NCBI GenBank assembly: GCA_900769095.1
Contig: CAAGFH010000108.1
Location: forward strand, 1 to 5,970
Direction of reading: 5' to 3'
Source of the DNA: Methanobacteriaceae archaeon
Lineage (GTDB): Archaea > Methanobacteriota > Methanobacteria > Methanobacteriales > Methanobacteriaceae
Length of the DNA: 5,970 bases
How positions within the stretch are numbered: position 1 is the first letter of the stretch; each line of letters begins with the position of its first letter. Shown here one piece after another: positions 5,075-5,970 of the stretch. Below the pieces are notes generated by a model that had not been told where the DNA came from, ran no database searches, and saw nothing but the letters and a program-made list of their open reading frames with translations. The position numbers were made by a program, and so were the translations under genes.

Positions 5075-5764
5075 ATGACAAAAATTTTAGCAATTAGTGA
5101 TGTTCACGGTGAAGAAAATCCAAAGTTATATGATTATTTGGAAAATAAGGATATTGATTTAGTTTTAATCCTTGGTGATATTACTGACTTTGGACCTTTA
5201 GATTTTGTTGAAACTTTCATTAATAAATTATATGAATATGATGTAGATGTAATTGCTATTCCAGGTAATTGTGATCCAAATGGAATTTGTAATGCAATTA
5301 ACGATGTTGCATTCTGTCTTCACAATAATATTGTTGCATATGGTGATGCAATCTTATTCGGTTATGGTGGATCTAACCCAACTCCATTTGACACTCCTGG
5401 TGAAACCGATGATGATCATATCTACAGTTCTGTATATGATTTATTAGCAAATTACGATTATGTATACAATAATCAAGTTCCTAAAGTCAGAATCTTAGCT
5501 ACTCATGCTCCACCATTTAACACTGAAGCTGACAGAGTTTCTAATGGTGAACATGTAGGAAGTCAAGGAATTTTAAAATCTATTCATGAATTTGAACCTG
5601 AAATCAATCTTTGTGGACATATTCATGAAGCTAAATCTCTTAGTAAAATTGGATTTACAACTGATGTTGCAAATCCTGGAATGCTTAAAGATAATGGTGC
5701 TGTCTTAGTAGATATTAAAGATGGTTCCAATTACGACATAAGCATTATCTCTTTAGATGAATAA
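5075..5764 (+). CDS. Calcineurin-like metallophosphoesterase
   Basis: This encodes 229 residues from the ATG at 5075. All family metal-ligand motifs are present in order: D9xH11, G34D35, G64N65xD67, H144 and G181H182xH184. These bind a dinuclear metal centre that hydrolyses phosphomonoesters or diesters. The sequence suggests the short, single-domain archaeal class related to YfcE-type phosphodiesterases, without a signal peptide, so it acts in the cytoplasm. The insert GSNPTPFDTPGETDDDH (99-115) lies between the GNxD and H motifs and may shape substrate choice, which cannot be read from sequence. It is the third gene of the operon, ending in a hairpin that starts within its last codons. A role tied to its two DUF partners is inferred only from gene order. 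Confidence 0.92.
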   Translation: MTKILAISDVHGEENPKLYDYLENKDIDLVLILGDITDFGPLDFVETFINKLYEYDVDVIAIPGNCDPNGICNAINDVAFCLHNNIVAYGDAILFGYGGSNPTPFDTPGETDDDHIYSSVYDLLANYDYVYNNQVPKVRILATHAPPFNTEADRVSNGEHVGSQGILKSIHEFEPEINLCGHIHEAKSLSKIGFTTDVANPGMLKDNGAVLVDIKDGSNYDISIISLDE

Positions 5765-5787
5765 CTTATTCATCTTCTCTCTTTTTA
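5755..5787 (+). terminator. Terminator spanning the phosphoesterase stop codon
   Basis: AGATGAAT (5755-5762) pairs perfectly with ATTCATCT (5768-5775) around the loop AACTT, an 8-bp stem that includes part of the TAA stop. A pyrimidine-rich tract with runs of T follows (TCTCTCTTTTTATTTTT). Confidence 0.6.
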
Positions 5788-5808
5788 TTTTTAATTTATT
5801 TTAAGTTA

Positions 5809-5847
5809 GTTACTTGAATTTTATTTTTTTCTAGAAATTCAAATAAC
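5809..5847. repeat. Inverted repeat, 13-bp arms, in the leader region of the last gene
   Basis: GTTACTTGAATTT (5809-5821) and AAATTCAAATAAC (5835-5847) are complementary at 12 of 13 positions (mismatch 5813/5843), separated by 13 bp containing a T7 run. The repeat ends 3 bp before a TATA-like element. It may be an operator for the downstream gene or, if transcribed from upstream, a second terminator hairpin. Confidence 0.5.
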
Positions 5848-5850
5848 AAG

Positions 5851-5860
5851 TTTTATTTAA
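5851..5860 (+). promoter_or_regulatory. Possible TATA box of the 2-phosphoglycerate kinase gene
   Basis: TTTTATTTAA lies 41 bp before the start at 5901, the right distance for a leader of about 20 nt. The whole stretch is AT-rich, and TTTTATAGA at 5868 is a weaker alternative too close to the start for a long leader. Confidence 0.35.
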
Positions 5861-5900
5861 CATTAATTTTATAGATTTAATCATATTTAATGTGATTTTA

Positions 5901-5970
5901 ATGATTAAGGTTAACACTATTGTTGATGGTAAGGAATATGTGGAACCATTCTCGAAAGGGATTATGGCTA
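5901..5970 (+). CDS. Probable 2-phosphoglycerate kinase, N-terminus only (3'-truncated by the window edge)
   Basis: Twenty-three codons are visible from the ATG at 5901. GTGAT (5892-5896) lies 4 nt upstream, the same spacing as the GTGAT before the phosphoesterase start. The peptide contains EYVEPFSKGIMA (residues 12-23). The 'PFSKGI' block after a short strand pair is, from memory, the opening of the N-terminal ATP-cone-like domain of archaeal 2-phosphoglycerate kinase. That enzyme makes 2,3-bisphosphoglycerate, precursor of cyclic 2,3-diphosphoglycerate, a solute of Methanobacteriales. Other ATP-cone proteins could begin similarly, and the kinase domain is outside the window, so the call is tentative. 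Confidence 0.6.
   Translation, partial: MIKVNTIVDGKEYVEPFSKGIMA

Noticed and set aside
5253..5447. Overlapping plus-strand frame within the phosphoesterase gene
   Set aside because: It sits inside a gene with complete active-site motifs in another frame and has no start signal of its own.

Overview
The window is AT-rich archaeal DNA from a hydrogen-using methanogen, most likely Methanobrevibacter or a close relative in Methanobacteriales. The evidence is an hdrC-hdrB pair for soluble heterodisulfide reductase, GAGGTG-type ribosome binding sites, archaeal TATA boxes, T-tract terminators, and two small genes that look like methanogen-restricted DUF families. The genus is an inference from composition and protein flavour; no rRNA is present.

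Layout. Positions 3-896 (+) hold the 3' part of a long coiled-coil protein gene whose start lies outside the window. It is followed after 3 nt by a small PsbP/Mog1-like protein gene (900-1316, +). A convergent gene on the minus strand (2056-1313) encodes a reduced member of the tRNA-guanine transglycosylase/archaeosine synthase fold. It has lost the recognisable nucleophile and zinc ligands. A 186-bp divergent region (2057-2242) with a palindrome, a 9-bp direct repeat and two TATA boxes separates it from hdrC.

hdrC (2243-3175) and hdrB (3197-4084) form an operon closed by two consecutive hairpin/T-tract terminators. The C-terminal 185 residues of HdrC match an ordinary HdrC. They are preceded by a 125-residue extension made of a short amphipathic helix and a glutamate-rich repeat, which is the oddest protein-level feature here. 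HdrC and HdrB would work with HdrA and the Mvh hydrogenase, encoded elsewhere, to reduce CoM-S-S-CoB in the last step of methanogenesis.

A second operon (4276-5764) has its own promoter, with a site resembling the operator of the redox regulator MsvR just upstream. It encodes a DUF2120-like protein, a DUF2096-like protein and a calcineurin-like metallophosphoesterase, overlapped or tightly coupled. After a terminator and a large inverted repeat, the first 23 codons of a probable 2-phosphoglycerate kinase gene (5901 onward) run off the window end.

The strongest leads are the acidic HdrC extension, the MsvR-like operator, the stripped-down TGT-like protein and the uncharacterised three-gene cassette beside hdrCB. 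No CRISPR array, mobile element, tRNA or rRNA was seen.
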